Below, in pieces: positions 19,785 through 28,916 of a stretch of DNA of 56,140 nt (positions are counted from its first letter, which is position 1; each line of letters opens with the position of its first letter). A program made the translations under genes and the position numbers. The DNA lies in assembly GCA_903842455.1 (NCBI GenBank), contig CAIMLX010000213.1, positions 1 through 56,140 of the forward strand. The letters are read 5' to 3'. Under the pieces are notes generated by a model. The model was not told the DNA's origin and did not search any database. It saw nothing but the letters and a program-made list of their open reading frames with translations. The DNA is from an uncultured Hyphomicrobiales bacterium. GTDB taxonomy: Bacteria; Pseudomonadota; Alphaproteobacteria; Rhizobiales; Devosiaceae.

Positions 19785-20884
19785 GAAATCACCAGTTCGG
19801 TTTGCCCTAGCACGTCCCAGAGCGGCGTAACGCCGAGGCCCGGCGCGTCGGAAGCCGTCATCGTGCCGTTCACCCGCTTCGGCGCGCCTTCGGCGATATC
19901 GACCGTGCCGTAGGAGTTGAAGTCGGTCGCCGTGAAGCAGAAGCGCTCCGGGGTCGACAGCGCGAGGTGGGCGATCGTCGCCGTCACAATGTCGCCGCCC
20001 CAGGTGTCTTCGATGGTCATCGGGATGCTGTGCGCCACGCACAGGTCGCGCATCAGCTTGGCCTTGGTCAGCCCGCCGACCTTGGAAATCTTGAGGTTGA
20101 TGACGTCGAACGCGTCCTCGGCGATGCCCCGCGTCAGATCGTTCACCGAGCCGATCACCTCGTCCATCACGAAGGGCAGCGAGGTGCGGCGGCGGATCGA
20201 CAGGCTCTCCTCGTAGGTCATGCAGGGCTGCTCGATATAGACATCGAGGTCAGCCACGGCCCCGACAACGCGCGCCGCATCGGCCTTGGTCCAGCCGGTA
20301 TTGGCGTCAGCAACGAGGATGTCCGTCGGCTTCAGGATGGCACGGCAGGCGCGGATGCGGGCGATGTCGTCGCTCGGCTCGCCGCCCACCTTCAGCTGAA
20401 ATTTCGTATAGCCCTCAGCGCGATAGCCAGCGATCTTCTCGGCCATCACGCCCGAGTCTTCCTGGCTGATGGCGCGATAGAGCGCGATGCTCTCCTGCTC
20501 GGCGCCGCCCAGCAGCTTATAGACGGGTAGCCCCGCCACCTTGCCGAGGATGTCCCAGCACGCAATGTCGATCGGCGCCTTGGCATAGGTGTGGCCGCGC
20601 AGCACGGCGTCCATCCGCCGGTTGAGAGCGCCGAGGTCCGTGGGGTCCATGCCGATCAGTTTCGGTCCGAACTCCGCGATGCCGGCTCGCACGCCCTTGG
20701 CGTAGGAGGGCAGGTAGGCGGAGCCGAGCGGGCAGCACTCGGCATAGCCGGTGATGCCCTCGTCCGTCTCCACCGCCACGACGGTCGAGTCGAACACTTC
20801 CATGAAGTTGCCGCCCGACCAGTTGTAGCGGCCTTCGCGGAGCGGCAGGTCGACCTGCCAGGCCTTGATGGCGGTGATTTTCAT
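19781..20884 (-). CDS. Enolase-superfamily enzyme, probable cis-3-hydroxy-L-proline dehydratase
   Basis: This 367-residue enzyme belongs to the muconate-lactonising-enzyme subgroup. Metal ligands are Asp193 (VADANTGW), Glu218 (YIEQP) and Asp241 (FVMDE). Acid/base lysines are Lys165 in KFQLKVGG and Lys265/Lys268 in NLKISKVGG. The FQLKVGG form and the genome context match the group containing cis-3-hydroxy-L-proline dehydratase and 4-hydroxyproline-betaine 2-epimerase. Neighbouring proline-racemase-family genes and an imine reductase favour the dehydratase. GGAGCG precedes the ATG. An epimerase on hydroxyproline betaine is the main alternative, but no betaine demethylation genes are seen. Confidence 0.85.
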   Translation of the reverse strand: MKITAIKAWQVDLPLREGRYNWSGGNFMEVFDSTVVAVETDEGITGYAECCPLGSAYLPSYAKGVRAGIAEFGPKLIGMDPTDLGALNRRMDAVLRGHTYAKAPIDIACWDILGKVAGLPVYKLLGGAEQESIALYRAISQEDSGVMAEKIAGYRAEGYTKFQLKVGGEPSDDIARIRACRAILKPTDILVADANTGWTKADAARVVGAVADLDVYIEQPCMTYEESLSIRRRTSLPFVMDEVIGSVNDLTRGIAEDAFDVINLKISKVGGLTKAKLMRDLCVAHSIPMTIEDTWGGDIVTATIAHLALSTPERFCFTATDFNSYGTVDIAEGAPKRVNGTMTASDAPGLGVTPLWDVLGQTELVIS

Positions 20885-20900
20885 GGGACGCTCCGGGTTA

Positions 20901-21902
20901 TCAGACCAGCGAGAAGCCGTGGGCGAACGGGTCGCGGTCGTCGATGAAGATGGTGTTGATGCCGGTCTGCCTGGCCCAGCCGGCGATCGAGGGAACGATG
21001 CCGTCGTAGTTGCCGACCTTCACGGCGCGCTCGACCCTGCCGTTGAACACCGAACCGATGATCGACTCGTGGTTGAACGCGTCGCCGACCCGCAGCTTGC
21101 CGCGTCCGTACCACTGGGCCATGCGGGCTGAGGTGCCGGTGCCGCAGGGCGACCGGTCGATGGCCTTGTCGCCGTAGAACACGGCGTTGCGCGCGGTGTT
21201 CTTCGGATCGGTGGGCTTGCCGGTCCACAGGATGTGGGTGCAACCGCGGATATTGGGGTTATCAGGATGGAGGAACTCGTAGCGCTGGTTCATCGCGGTG
21301 CGGAGCGCCGGGCTCCAGCGCAGCAGGTCGCCGACCGTGACCTCGGCGATGTCGCTGAAGTTCTCCTGGGCATCGACGATGCAGTAGAAATTGCCGCCAT
21401 AGGCGACGTCCACCTTCAGCTTGCCGAGGCCGGGGGCGTCGATCTCGAGGTCCGTCGAGTGGAGAAAGCTCGGCACGTTGGTCAGGCGTACCCGGTCCAC
21501 ATACGCGCCGTCCATGGTGTACTCGGCCACCACCTTGCCGGCCGGCACGTCCAGATTGACGACACCTGGCGTCTTCGGGGTCATCAGGCCGTTCTCGATG
21601 GCCATCGTCACGGTGCCGATGGTGCCGTGGCCGCACATGTAGAGGCAGCCGGAGGTCTCGATGAACAGGATGGCGATGTCGCAGTCGTCCCGCGTCGGCG
21701 GATAGAGGATCGAGCCGCTCATCACGTCGTGGCCGCGCGGCTCGAACATCAGGCCCTTGCGGATCCAGTCGTGGTTGGCGAGAAAATCGGCCCGCCGCTC
21801 CATCATCGTGCTGCCCTTGAGCAGCGGGCCACCGCCCGAAACCAGCCGTACCGGGTTGCCGCAGGTGTGCCCGTCGATGCAGGAAAAGGTGTGTCTAGCC
21901 AT
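20901..21902 (-). CDS. 4-hydroxyproline 2-epimerase
   Basis: This 333-residue proline racemase superfamily enzyme has both catalytic cysteines, Cys90 in LYMCGHGT and Cys253 in DRSPCGTG. It would convert trans-4-hydroxy-L-proline to cis-4-hydroxy-D-proline. The N-terminus [14 protein letters not shown] and the length are those of bacterial 4-hydroxyproline epimerases. The start is ATG 21902, just after the TGA of the dehydrogenase gene; the frame is open further upstream but inside that gene. The D-isomer is the expected substrate of the FAD enzyme encoded directly upstream. Proline racemase is less likely given the context. Confidence 0.93.
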   Translation of the reverse strand: MARHTFSCIDGHTCGNPVRLVSGGGPLLKGSTMMERRADFLANHDWIRKGLMFEPRGHDVMSGSILYPPTRDDCDIAILFIETSGCLYMCGHGTIGTVTMAIENGLMTPKTPGVVNLDVPAGKVVAEYTMDGAYVDRVRLTNVPSFLHSTDLEIDAPGLGKLKVDVAYGGNFYCIVDAQENFSDIAEVTVGDLLRWSPALRTAMNQRYEFLHPDNPNIRGCTHILWTGKPTDPKNTARNAVFYGDKAIDRSPCGTGTSARMAQWYGRGKLRVGDAFNHESIIGSVFNGRVERAVKVGNYDGIVPSIAGWARQTGINTIFIDDRDPFAHGFSLV

Positions 21903-21904
21903 GG

Positions 21905-23158
21905 TCAGAACCGCTGAGGAGAGAAGGGAGCGAGGTCGACCGGCGGCGTCGCCCCGGTGATGATGTCCGTCACGAGCCGCCCGGCGGCGGCCGATTGCGT
22001 CAGGCCGAGGTGGCCGTGCCCGAAAGCGTAGACAATGCGCGGGCTGGGGCGTGACCGGCCGATTGCCGGCAGGCTGTCGGGCAGCGACGGCCGAAAGCCC
22101 ATCCACTGTGTGCCGCCGGTGGTTTTCAGGCCTGGCATCAGCCGTGCGGCCTTGGTCAGCATGGCATCGGCGCGCTTGTAGTTGGGCGGCAGCTTCAGCC
22201 CGCCAAGCTCCACCGCACCACCAACCCGCACGCCATGCGACAGCGGCGTCACCACGAAGCCGTGGCCGCCGAACACCAGTTGGCGCCGCAGGTCGAACGA
22301 GCCCGAGGGCAGGGTGGTGTTATAGCCGCGCTCTGTCTCGAGCGGGATCAGGTCGCCCAGCGGCGCCGTCAGCGCACGCGACCACGCTCCGCCGGCAACC
22401 ACCACATGCGCCGCCGTCACCGTCGAGCCGTCGGCGAAGGTGATCGTCACGCCCGCATCGAGGGGATCGAGCCGCGTCACCTCGGCCTTGCGAAATTCCG
22501 CCCCACGCGCCATCGCGGCCTGCGCCACGGCGGTCGTGTAGTCGTAGGGGTCCGACACCGTCTGCCACTTCGGGATGAACGTCGCCGCAATGACGCTCGG
22601 CGCCAGACCCGGCTGCAGTTCGGTCAGTTCCGCGTCCCGCACCAGCCGGTGTTCGATCCCCTCGGCCGACTTGGCATCCAGTTCGTGCTTGGCCGCCCGG
22701 ATCTCGGCCTCGCTCTCGTAGAGCTCCAGCACGCCATCCGATCGGATCAGGTGCTGCAGTCCGGCGGCTGCAACCAACGAGTCCGTTTCGCGCCGCGCCA
22801 GCCGCATCATCTCGGCCTGCGCCCTGATGCTGGCTGCCACCTTGTCCGGCCAGCCCGCACGCCAGAAGCGATACAGCCACGGCATGATCTGCGGCAGGTA
22901 TTCCGGCCGCACGGTGAACGGCCCCAGCGGGTCCGACAGCCAGCGTGGCAGCTTCTTCATCACGTCCTTGGTGGCAAGCGGCATGATGTCGGAGAAGGCG
23001 AAGGCGCCGGCATTGCCGCGGCTTGTCTCTTCCGCCACACCCTTGCGGTCGATCAGCAGCACGCTGCGCCCCGCCTCGGCGAGCCTGAAGGTTGCTGCGA
23101 CGCCGATGATGCCGGCGCCGATCACGGCGATGTCGATGCTTGGAGTCGTGGTGGTCAT
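21905..23158 (-). CDS. FAD-dependent D-amino acid (D-hydroxyproline) dehydrogenase
   Basis: This 417-residue DadA-like flavoprotein has the N-terminal dinucleotide motif IAVIGAGIIGVAATFRLAEAG (read in two pieces, residues about 9-30), the FAD-contact ETSRGNAGAF, and a C-terminal GHGHLGLTQSAAAGR closing segment. In hydroxyproline pathways such enzymes oxidise cis-4-hydroxy-D-proline to the pyrroline-4-hydroxy-2-carboxylate imine. It is a single-chain form, not the three-subunit type. It starts 5 bp downstream of the ATPase gene and ends 2 bp before the epimerase start, so it is tightly packed in the operon. Confidence 0.9.
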   Translation of the reverse strand: MTTTTPSIDIAVIGAGIIGVAATFRLAEAGRSVLLIDRKGVAEETSRGNAGAFAFSDIMPLATKDVMKKLPRWLSDPLGPFTVRPEYLPQIMPWLYRFWRAGWPDKVAASIRAQAEMMRLARRETDSLVAAAGLQHLIRSDGVLELYESEAEIRAAKHELDAKSAEGIEHRLVRDAELTELQPGLAPSVIAATFIPKWQTVSDPYDYTTAVAQAAMARGAEFRKAEVTRLDPLDAGVTITFADGSTVTAAHVVVAGGAWSRALTAPLGDLIPLETERGYNTTLPSGSFDLRRQLVFGGHGFVVTPLSHGVRVGGAVELGGLKLPPNYKRADAMLTKAARLMPGLKTTGGTQWMGFRPSLPDSLPAIGRSRPSPRIVYAFGHGHLGLTQSAAAGRLVTDIITGATPPVDLAPFSPQRF

Positions 23159-23163
23159 AAGTC

Positions 23164-23872
<709 letters not shown>

Positions 23873-23883
<11 letters not shown>

Positions 23884-24658
23884 GGCTCGCCTCCCCGTCT
23901 TCGACCCCGAGATAGGCTTCGATGACCTTCGGATTTGCCTGGATTTCCTTGGGTGCGCCCTCGGCGATCATCACCCCGTGGTCGAGCACACTGATCCGCT
24001 CCGACACCCGCATGACGAGACCCGTGTCGTGCTCGATCAGCAGCACCGAAATGCCGCGCTGGTCGCGGATGCGGCCGATCAGCCCGATCAGGTCTTCCTT
24101 TTCGCTCGACGTCAGCCCGGCGGCCGGCTCGTCGAGCAGCAGCAGCTTGGGCTTTGTCGCCAGCGCCCGCGCGATCTCGACGCGTCGCTGCCAGCCATAG
24201 GGCAGGGTGGTGGCGTCGCGATCCCAGCCTTCGGTGATGCCGACGAAGGTCAGGCACTCCTCGGCGAAGTCACGGATCATCGTCTCCTCCCGCTGCTGCC
24301 CGGGCAGCCGCAGGATGGACTCGATGATCCCCGCCGAGGTTCTGCAGTGCAGTCCGGACATGACGTTCTCGGTCACGCTCATCTCGCGGAACAGCCGGAC
24401 GTTCTGGAACGTGCGGGCGATACCTGAGCGCGTCACCTGGTGCGGCTTCATCCGCAGCGTCTCGGTACCGGCGAGCCGGATGGATCCCGCCTGCGGCTTA
24501 TAGAAGCCGGTGATGCAGTTGAAGAGCGAGGTCTTGCCGGCTCCGTTCGGCCCGATCAGCGAGGCGATAGCGCCTTCTGCCACGGCGAAGTTCACGCCCT
24601 GCAGCACCTTCGAGCCGGCAAAACTGAGGCTGACGCCCTGAACTTGGAGCAGGGTCAT
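23873..24658 (-). CDS. Branched-chain-type ABC transporter ATPase (LivG-like)
   Basis: This 261-residue ATP-binding subunit has Walker A IGPNGAGKTS, LivG-specific RTFQNVRLFREMSV, signature TTLPYGWQRRVEIARAL and Walker B LLLLDEPAAGL. The signature loop reads LPYGWQRR rather than the usual LPYGxQRR/LSGGQQ, which is within family variation. The ATG at 24658 overlaps the LivM stop as ATGA; the frame is open further upstream but that part lies inside the permease gene. It partners the LivF-like subunit. Confidence 0.93.
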
Positions 24659-25638
24659 CGCCTGGCCCCAGTTCGGGACTTGGCGGGCCAGATGCCGGAG
24701 GGGCGGAACAGCATGATCAGCAGCAGGCCGACCGCGAAGATGAACAGCCGCAGGTCGCCGAAATCGCGCAGCAGTTCTGGCGCGAGGATGACGATGAACG
24801 CTCCGAGGATCACGCCCGGAATCTTGCCCATGCCGCCGAGAATTACCGCCATCAGGATCAGCACCGACTGCTGGAACGAGAAGCTGTTGGGCGAGATGGC
24901 GCCGAGGTTGGCCGCGAAGAACGCGCCGCCGATGGCGCCATACACGGCGCCCACCACATAGGCCGCGAGCTTCACCTTCACCCGGTCGATGCCCATCGCC
25001 TCGGCCGCGTCTTCGTCGTGCCGGACATAGAGCCATGCCCGCCCCAGCCGCGAGTTGGCGAGCCGAACCGACACCACCACAGCGATGATCGCGAGCACGC
25101 AGAACACGTAGTAGAAGTCGAGCGGGGTGCTGATATGCCAGCCGAACAACCACGGCGACTCGATGCCCGATAGCCCCGAGGCTCCGCCCGTCTCGCGCAG
25201 GTTGCGCGCCGCAAGCCGCACGATCTCGCCGAAGCCGAGCGTCACGATGGCAAGATAATCCGAGCGCAGCCGCAGCGTCGGGGTGCCGATGATGATGCCG
25301 GCGATGATGGCGAAGAACACGGCAAGCGGCAAAGCCAGCCAGAAGTTCAGCCCGAAGTTCAGTGTCGCAATACCCACCGTGTAGGCGCCGACGGCGAAGA
25401 ATGCCGCGAATCCCAGGTCGAGCAGCCCGGCATAGCCGACCACGATGTTGAGCCCCAGCGCCAGCACCACGTAGAGCAGCGCGTTGGTCAGGATCACCGT
25501 GGCGTACTGCCCGAACAGCAGCGGCGCCACGATCATTGCCATCAGGATCACAGCGATCGCCACCTGCCGTTTCAGCGGCGTATCGAGGATGGTGGTCAGC
25601 CCGCCCCAGGCGCTGGGTCGGATCGGCGTATCCGGCAT
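24655..25638 (-). CDS. Branched-chain-type ABC transporter permease (LivM-like)
   Basis: This 327-residue inner-membrane permease has about ten hydrophobic segments. Family landmarks are ALGLNIVVGYAGLLDLGFAA, GTPTLRLRSDYLAIVTLGFGE and ILGGMGKIPGVILGA. The ATG at 25638 overlaps the TGA of the LivH gene as TGATG; a GTG directly in front at 25641 is also possible. It forms the membrane channel with the LivH-like protein. Confidence 0.94.
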   Translation of the reverse strand: MPDTPIRPSAWGGLTTILDTPLKRQVAIAVILMAMIVAPLLFGQYATVILTNALLYVVLALGLNIVVGYAGLLDLGFAAFFAVGAYTVGIATLNFGLNFWLALPLAVFFAIIAGIIIGTPTLRLRSDYLAIVTLGFGEIVRLAARNLRETGGASGLSGIESPWLFGWHISTPLDFYYVFCVLAIIAVVVSVRLANSRLGRAWLYVRHDEDAAEAMGIDRVKVKLAAYVVGAVYGAIGGAFFAANLGAISPNSFSFQQSVLILMAVILGGMGKIPGVILGAFIVILAPELLRDFGDLRLFIFAVGLLLIMLFRPSGIWPAKSRTGARR

Positions 25639-26552
25639 CACATGCGCTCCTGTTCAGGTTTGCCGAGCAGGCCGGTGGGTTTGAACACCAGCACGAGGAT
25701 CAGCACCGAGAAGCTGAACACGTCCTTCCACTCGCTGCCGACGCCCGGCAGCTGCGTGCCAAAGCTCTCGAGCAAGCCGAGGATCAGGCCGCCCAGCATG
25801 GCGCCGGGGATCGAGCCGATGCCGCCGATCACCGCCGCGGTGAAAGCCTTGAGGCCGATGAGGAAGCCCATGAAGTACCAGAGCGAGCCATAGTAGGCGC
25901 CGGCCATCGTGCCAGCGGCAGCCGCAAGGCCCGTCCCGAGGAAGAAGGTTCCGGCGATCACCCGGTTCACGTTGATGCCGAGCAGGCGGCTCATGTCCTT
26001 GTCGACCGACACGGCGCGCATGGCGCGGCCATACTGGGTGCGCGACACGAAGATCTCGAGCCCGGCCATCAGGGCGATCGATACGCCCACGAGGATCATC
26101 TGGTTGTAGCTGATGAACAGGCTGCCGAGGTTCACGCCACCGAAGCCGAGCGCCGAACCGAACGGCACGTACTGCCCCTTGGTGATGGTCAGCATGCCGT
26201 TCTGCAGCACCAGCGAGACGGCGAGCGCGGTGATGAGGATCGACAGACGCGGCGCTGACAGCATCGGCGCATAGGCGACCCGCTCGATCACCACCCCGAG
26301 GATGCCGACCGCGATCATGGCGAAAACCATCGACACGGCGACGCCGAACCAGCCCGGTCCGATGAACGGCGACAGAAAACTGAGGATCAGGAAGCCGGCG
26401 AACCCGCCGACCATATAGAGGTCGCCATGGGCGAAGTTCAGCAGCTTCACCACTCCGAACACCATGGTGTAGCCGAGCGCCACCAGCGCGTAGAACGAGC
26501 CCAGAACGATGCCGTTCACGAGCTGCTGGCTGAAGATGTCGATAAAACCCAC
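25638..26552 (-). CDS. Branched-chain-type ABC transporter permease (LivH-like)
   Basis: This 304-residue inner-membrane permease has LivH landmarks QQLVNGIVLGSFYALVALG, KLLNFAHGDLYMVGG and AVIGGIGSIPGAMLGG. The GTG at 26552 is chosen because GGAGGGG lies about 5 bases upstream and the protein then begins MGFIDIFSQQ as usual; the frame is open from 26606. A stable intergenic hairpin separates it from the binding-protein gene. Confidence 0.93.
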   Translation of the reverse strand: MGFIDIFSQQLVNGIVLGSFYALVALGYTMVFGVVKLLNFAHGDLYMVGGFAGFLILSFLSPFIGPGWFGVAVSMVFAMIAVGILGVVIERVAYAPMLSAPRLSILITALAVSLVLQNGMLTITKGQYVPFGSALGFGGVNLGSLFISYNQMILVGVSIALMAGLEIFVSRTQYGRAMRAVSVDKDMSRLLGINVNRVIAGTFFLGTGLAAAAGTMAGAYYGSLWYFMGFLIGLKAFTAAVIGGIGSIPGAMLGGLILGLLESFGTQLPGVGSEWKDVFSFSVLILVLVFKPTGLLGKPEQERM

Positions 26553-26572
26553 GGACGCCCCTCCGATAGTGT

Positions 26573-26601
26573 CCGGCGCCGGGCTTATGCCACGGCGCCG
26601 G
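26573..26601 (-). other. Intercistronic stem-loop between binding protein and permease genes
   Basis: A perfect 9-bp GC-only stem CCGGCGCCG/CGGCGCCGG with an 11-nt loop lies in the 62-bp gap. Such hairpins after the first gene commonly stabilise the upstream message or partly stop transcription, giving excess binding protein over permease. No U-tract follows, so stabilisation or attenuation is more likely than full termination. Confidence 0.6.
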
Positions 26602-26614
26602 GTCAATCAGCCGG

Positions 26615-27724
26615 TTACTGCGGCAGCGTCCAGGCGCCGCCCTTGCCTTCGAGCACCACGAAGTTGGAGCGGGCGAGGGTCTTTTCGGGCGTGAAGGAGA
26701 TCGGGCCCGAGATCGTATCGGTGAAGTTGGCGCCCTGCAGGGTGGCAACCACCGCGTCGAAGTCCGTGCTGCCGGCCGTGGTGAAGGCCCAGGCGAGCAG
26801 CTTGGTCGCATCGTAGGTCAGGGTGGAGTAGGGGCCAGGCGCGGTGCCGTAGGCCTTCTGGTAGTTCTCGGCGAAGGTCTTGGCGTCCGGCAGGAACTCG
26901 GCGGTGGGGTTCGAGAACCCGATGACGCCTTCGGCGGCCGGGCCGGCGATCTTGAACAGTTCGGGCGAGTTCGAGCCGTCACCCACGGCGATCAGGCCCT
27001 GGTAGCCCTGCTCGCGCAGCTGGCGGATCAGGAGGCCGCCATCGGCGTAATAGGCGGTCCAGAACACTGCATCGGGGTTACCCGACTTGATCGAGGTCAC
27101 GACCGACGAATAGTCCTGCTCACCCTTGTTGGTGGTCTCGAACTTGGTCACGGTGTTGCCGGCGGCTTCCCAGTTCGTCCGGGTCAGGTCGGCGAGGTCC
27201 TGCGAGTAGGCGTCGCCCTGGTTCACGATGGCGATCGACTTGATGTTTTTGGCGGTGAAGTACTCGATGGCCTTGGCGACCTGGTCGTTACCGGTCGAGT
27301 TGACCATGAACACGTTGCCCGGGTTCTCCGGGATCAGCTTGGTCGAGTTGGCGGCCGGAATGATCATCGGCAGCTTGGCGTCGCCGAAGATCTTCAGCGT
27401 CGGCAGCGTGGCGCCCGAGCAGTAGCCGCCGACGATGCCGACCACGCCGGACGAAGCGAGCTTGCTTGCGGCATTCACGGCCTGCTGCGCATCGCAGGCG
27501 TCATCGCCAACCGTCGAGGCCAGCTGCTTGCCGAGCACGCCGCCGGCGGCATTGATCTCGGCGATGGCGAGGTTGGCGGCATTCGCCATATCCTGCCCAT
27601 AGGTGGCTTCGGAGCCGGTCGTGGGCACGAGCAGGCCGATGGTCAGGGTGTCCTGCGCGATGGCCGGTGCACCGAGGCTGAACGCCAGCGCCAGGCCGGC
27701 GGCGGTCTTCAGTAGATTTCGCAT
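26615..27724 (-). CDS. ABC transporter substrate-binding protein (branched-chain amino acid type)
   Basis: This 369-residue periplasmic binding protein has a signal peptide RNLLKTAAGLALAFSLGAPA with cleavage near AIAQ-D. A Leu/Ile/Val-binding-protein fold follows: LTIGLLVPTTGSEATYGQ, AEINAAGGVLGKQL, VGIVGGYCSGATLP. The start at 27724 has GGGAGAG upstream; the open frame continues to 28006 without good starts. It is the first gene of the minus-strand operon. The ligand is probably hydroxyproline, a related imino acid or betaine, inferred from the enzymes downstream. Confidence 0.93.
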   Translation of the reverse strand: MRNLLKTAAGLALAFSLGAPAIAQDTLTIGLLVPTTGSEATYGQDMANAANLAIAEINAAGGVLGKQLASTVGDDACDAQQAVNAASKLASSGVVGIVGGYCSGATLPTLKIFGDAKLPMIIPAANSTKLIPENPGNVFMVNSTGNDQVAKAIEYFTAKNIKSIAIVNQGDAYSQDLADLTRTNWEAAGNTVTKFETTNKGEQDYSSVVTSIKSGNPDAVFWTAYYADGGLLIRQLREQGYQGLIAVGDGSNSPELFKIAGPAAEGVIGFSNPTAEFLPDAKTFAENYQKAYGTAPGPYSTLTYDATKLLAWAFTTAGSTDFDAVVATLQGANFTDTISGPISFTPEKTLARSNFVVLEGKGGAWTLPQ

Positions 27725-27812
27725 ATCTTGTTCTCTCCCAGTCGTGCGGCTTTCCCTCACCGCACTGGTTTCCGTCCTCCGATGCCGGAGGCCCGGGCAG
27801 ACGAATTCAGAA

Positions 27813-27828
27813 TGCATGTTTGCATGCA
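27813..27828. promoter_or_regulatory. Inverted repeat TGCATG-N4-CATGCA, possible operator
   Basis: Two 6-bp half-sites TGCATG and CATGCA are separated by TTTG, about 90 bp upstream of the binding-protein start. Short symmetric sites with TGCAT arms are common for GntR-family repressors, which often control hydroxyproline genes. No regulator gene is in the window. The role is inference. Confidence 0.4.
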
Positions 27829-27873
27829 CCTTGTCGACAGCTTGAGCGGAGTACGAAACCGCGTCAATCGCTG

Positions 27874-27892
27874 TCACGACAGTTTCACGACA
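27874..27892. promoter_or_regulatory. Tandem TCACGACA direct repeat with 11-bp period
   Basis: TCACGACA occurs at 27874-27881 and again at 27885-27892, separated by GTT, so the copies face the same side of the helix. The pair lies between the divergent transporter operon and arsR. It could be an activator site or chance. Confidence 0.3.
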
Positions 27893-27974
27893 AAGCCGCG
27901 GTGGAAAGGGCTTCACGCGGGCAGGGGATGACCTCGTGACCGCTGTCATCAAACCTTCACTGGACGGTTGGCGG

Positions 27975-28000
27975 CCATATCGATATCCCCCGATATATGG
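27975..28000. promoter_or_regulatory. Probable ArsR autoregulatory operator at the arsR start
   Basis: CCATATCGATAT is followed by CCCCCGATATATGG. It contains the palindrome ATATCGATAT (27977-27986) and a second CGATAT 10 bp later that runs into the ATG at 27997. AT-rich symmetric sites covering the promoter or start are usual for ArsR repressors. No ribosome-binding site is visible, so the message may be leaderless. Confidence 0.5.
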
Positions 28001-28359
28001 AAACAACCAACGCCAGTGAGGTGTTTGCGGCCCTGGCCCAGCCGACCCGGCTCGAGGCCTTCCGGCTGATCATGCAGCACGAGCCCGACGGGCTGCCGGC
28101 CGGCGAGGTTGCCCGGCTGCTGGATGTGCCGCAGAACACCATGTCCAGTCACCTGGCGATCCTGGCACGCGCCGGCCTGATTTCCGCCGAGCGCCAGAGC
28201 CGGTCGATCATCTATCGCACCGAACTCGACCGGGTGCGGGAGATCGCCAGCTTCCTCGTCAACGATTGCTGCGGCGGCCGCCCGGAACTGTGCGAGCCGC
28301 TCGTCGCCGAATTCACCCCCTGCTGCAGTCCTAAGGAGGCAACCGATGCCTGCTGCTGA
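27997..28359 (+). CDS. arsR: ArsR-family repressor, arsenite-responsive
   Basis: This 120-residue winged-helix repressor has its recognition helix region around residues 43-66 (VARLLDVPQNTMSSHLAILA). The C-terminal tail carries cysteine groups NDCCGG, ELCEP, TPCCSP and DACC, which could bind As(III). This differs from the ELCVCDL site of the plasmid R773 type. It would repress the ars operon until arsenite binds. It overlaps the next gene by 14 bp and has an AT-rich symmetric site over its start. Confidence 0.92.
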   Translation: METTNASEVFAALAQPTRLEAFRLIMQHEPDGLPAGEVARLLDVPQNTMSSHLAILARAGLISAERQSRSIIYRTELDRVREIASFLVNDCCGGRPELCEPLVAEFTPCCSPKEATDACC

Positions 28360-28873
28360 TCGCGTCTACAACGTCCTGTTCCTGTGCACAGGCAACTCCG
28401 CCCGCTCGGTGCTGGGCGAAGCCCTGCTGAACCACTTCGGCAATGGCCGCTTCCGCGCCTTCTCCGCCGGCAGCACGCCCAAGGGAGCAGTTCATCCCAC
28501 CACCCTTGCGATCCTGGCCGGCGCCGGCATCCCGACAGATGGCCTGCGCTCGAAATCCTGGGAGGAGTTCGCCGGGCCGGCCGCGCCAGTGATGGATTTC
28601 GTCTTCACCGTCTGTGACAACGCCGCCGGCGAAACCTGCCCGATCTGGCCGGGCCAGCCGATGACCGCGCACTGGGGCATCGAGGATCCCGCCGCTGCAG
28701 AGGGGCCGGAGTTCAAGCAGCGCCAGGCTTTCGAGGACGCGCTGCGCTTCATGCGCAACCGCATCACCGCGTTCATCAACCTGCCGATGAGCAGCATCGA
28801 CCGCATGGCTCTCGGCTCGAAGCTGCGCGACATCGGCGCCATGGAAGGCGCCTCGACGTCAATCAGCGCGTGA
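28346..28873 (+). CDS. arsC: Arsenate reductase, low-molecular-weight phosphatase type
   Basis: This 175-residue protein-tyrosine-phosphatase-fold protein has the P-loop Cys14-Thr-Gly-Asn-Ser-Ala-Arg20 (Cys-x5-Arg). A second Cys pair occurs in TVCDNAAGETCP, as expected for disulfide relay in thioredoxin-coupled arsenate reductases. It reduces As(V) to As(III). AAGGAGG lies just upstream of its ATG within the end of arsR. Its length and the VCDNA motif favour arsenate reductase over a protein phosphatase. Confidence 0.9.
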   Translation: MPAADRVYNVLFLCTGNSARSVLGEALLNHFGNGRFRAFSAGSTPKGAVHPTTLAILAGAGIPTDGLRSKSWEEFAGPAAPVMDFVFTVCDNAAGETCPIWPGQPMTAHWGIEDPAAAEGPEFKQRQAFEDALRFMRNRITAFINLPMSSIDRMALGSKLRDIGAMEGASTSISA

Positions 28874-28916
28874 TTGCCGGACGACGTCTTCCCATTCCGA
28901 ATCCTTCAGGGTGCCC

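Noticed and set aside
26573-26601. Stem-loop as a full terminator splitting the hydroxyproline operon
   Set aside because: No U-tract follows and the permease gene has a strong ribosome-binding site right after it, so it is better read as an intercistronic hairpin.
28346-28873. Phosphatase-fold ArsC as a protein-tyrosine phosphatase
   Set aside because: It has the VCDNA...C segment and lies inside an ars operon, both pointing to arsenate reduction.
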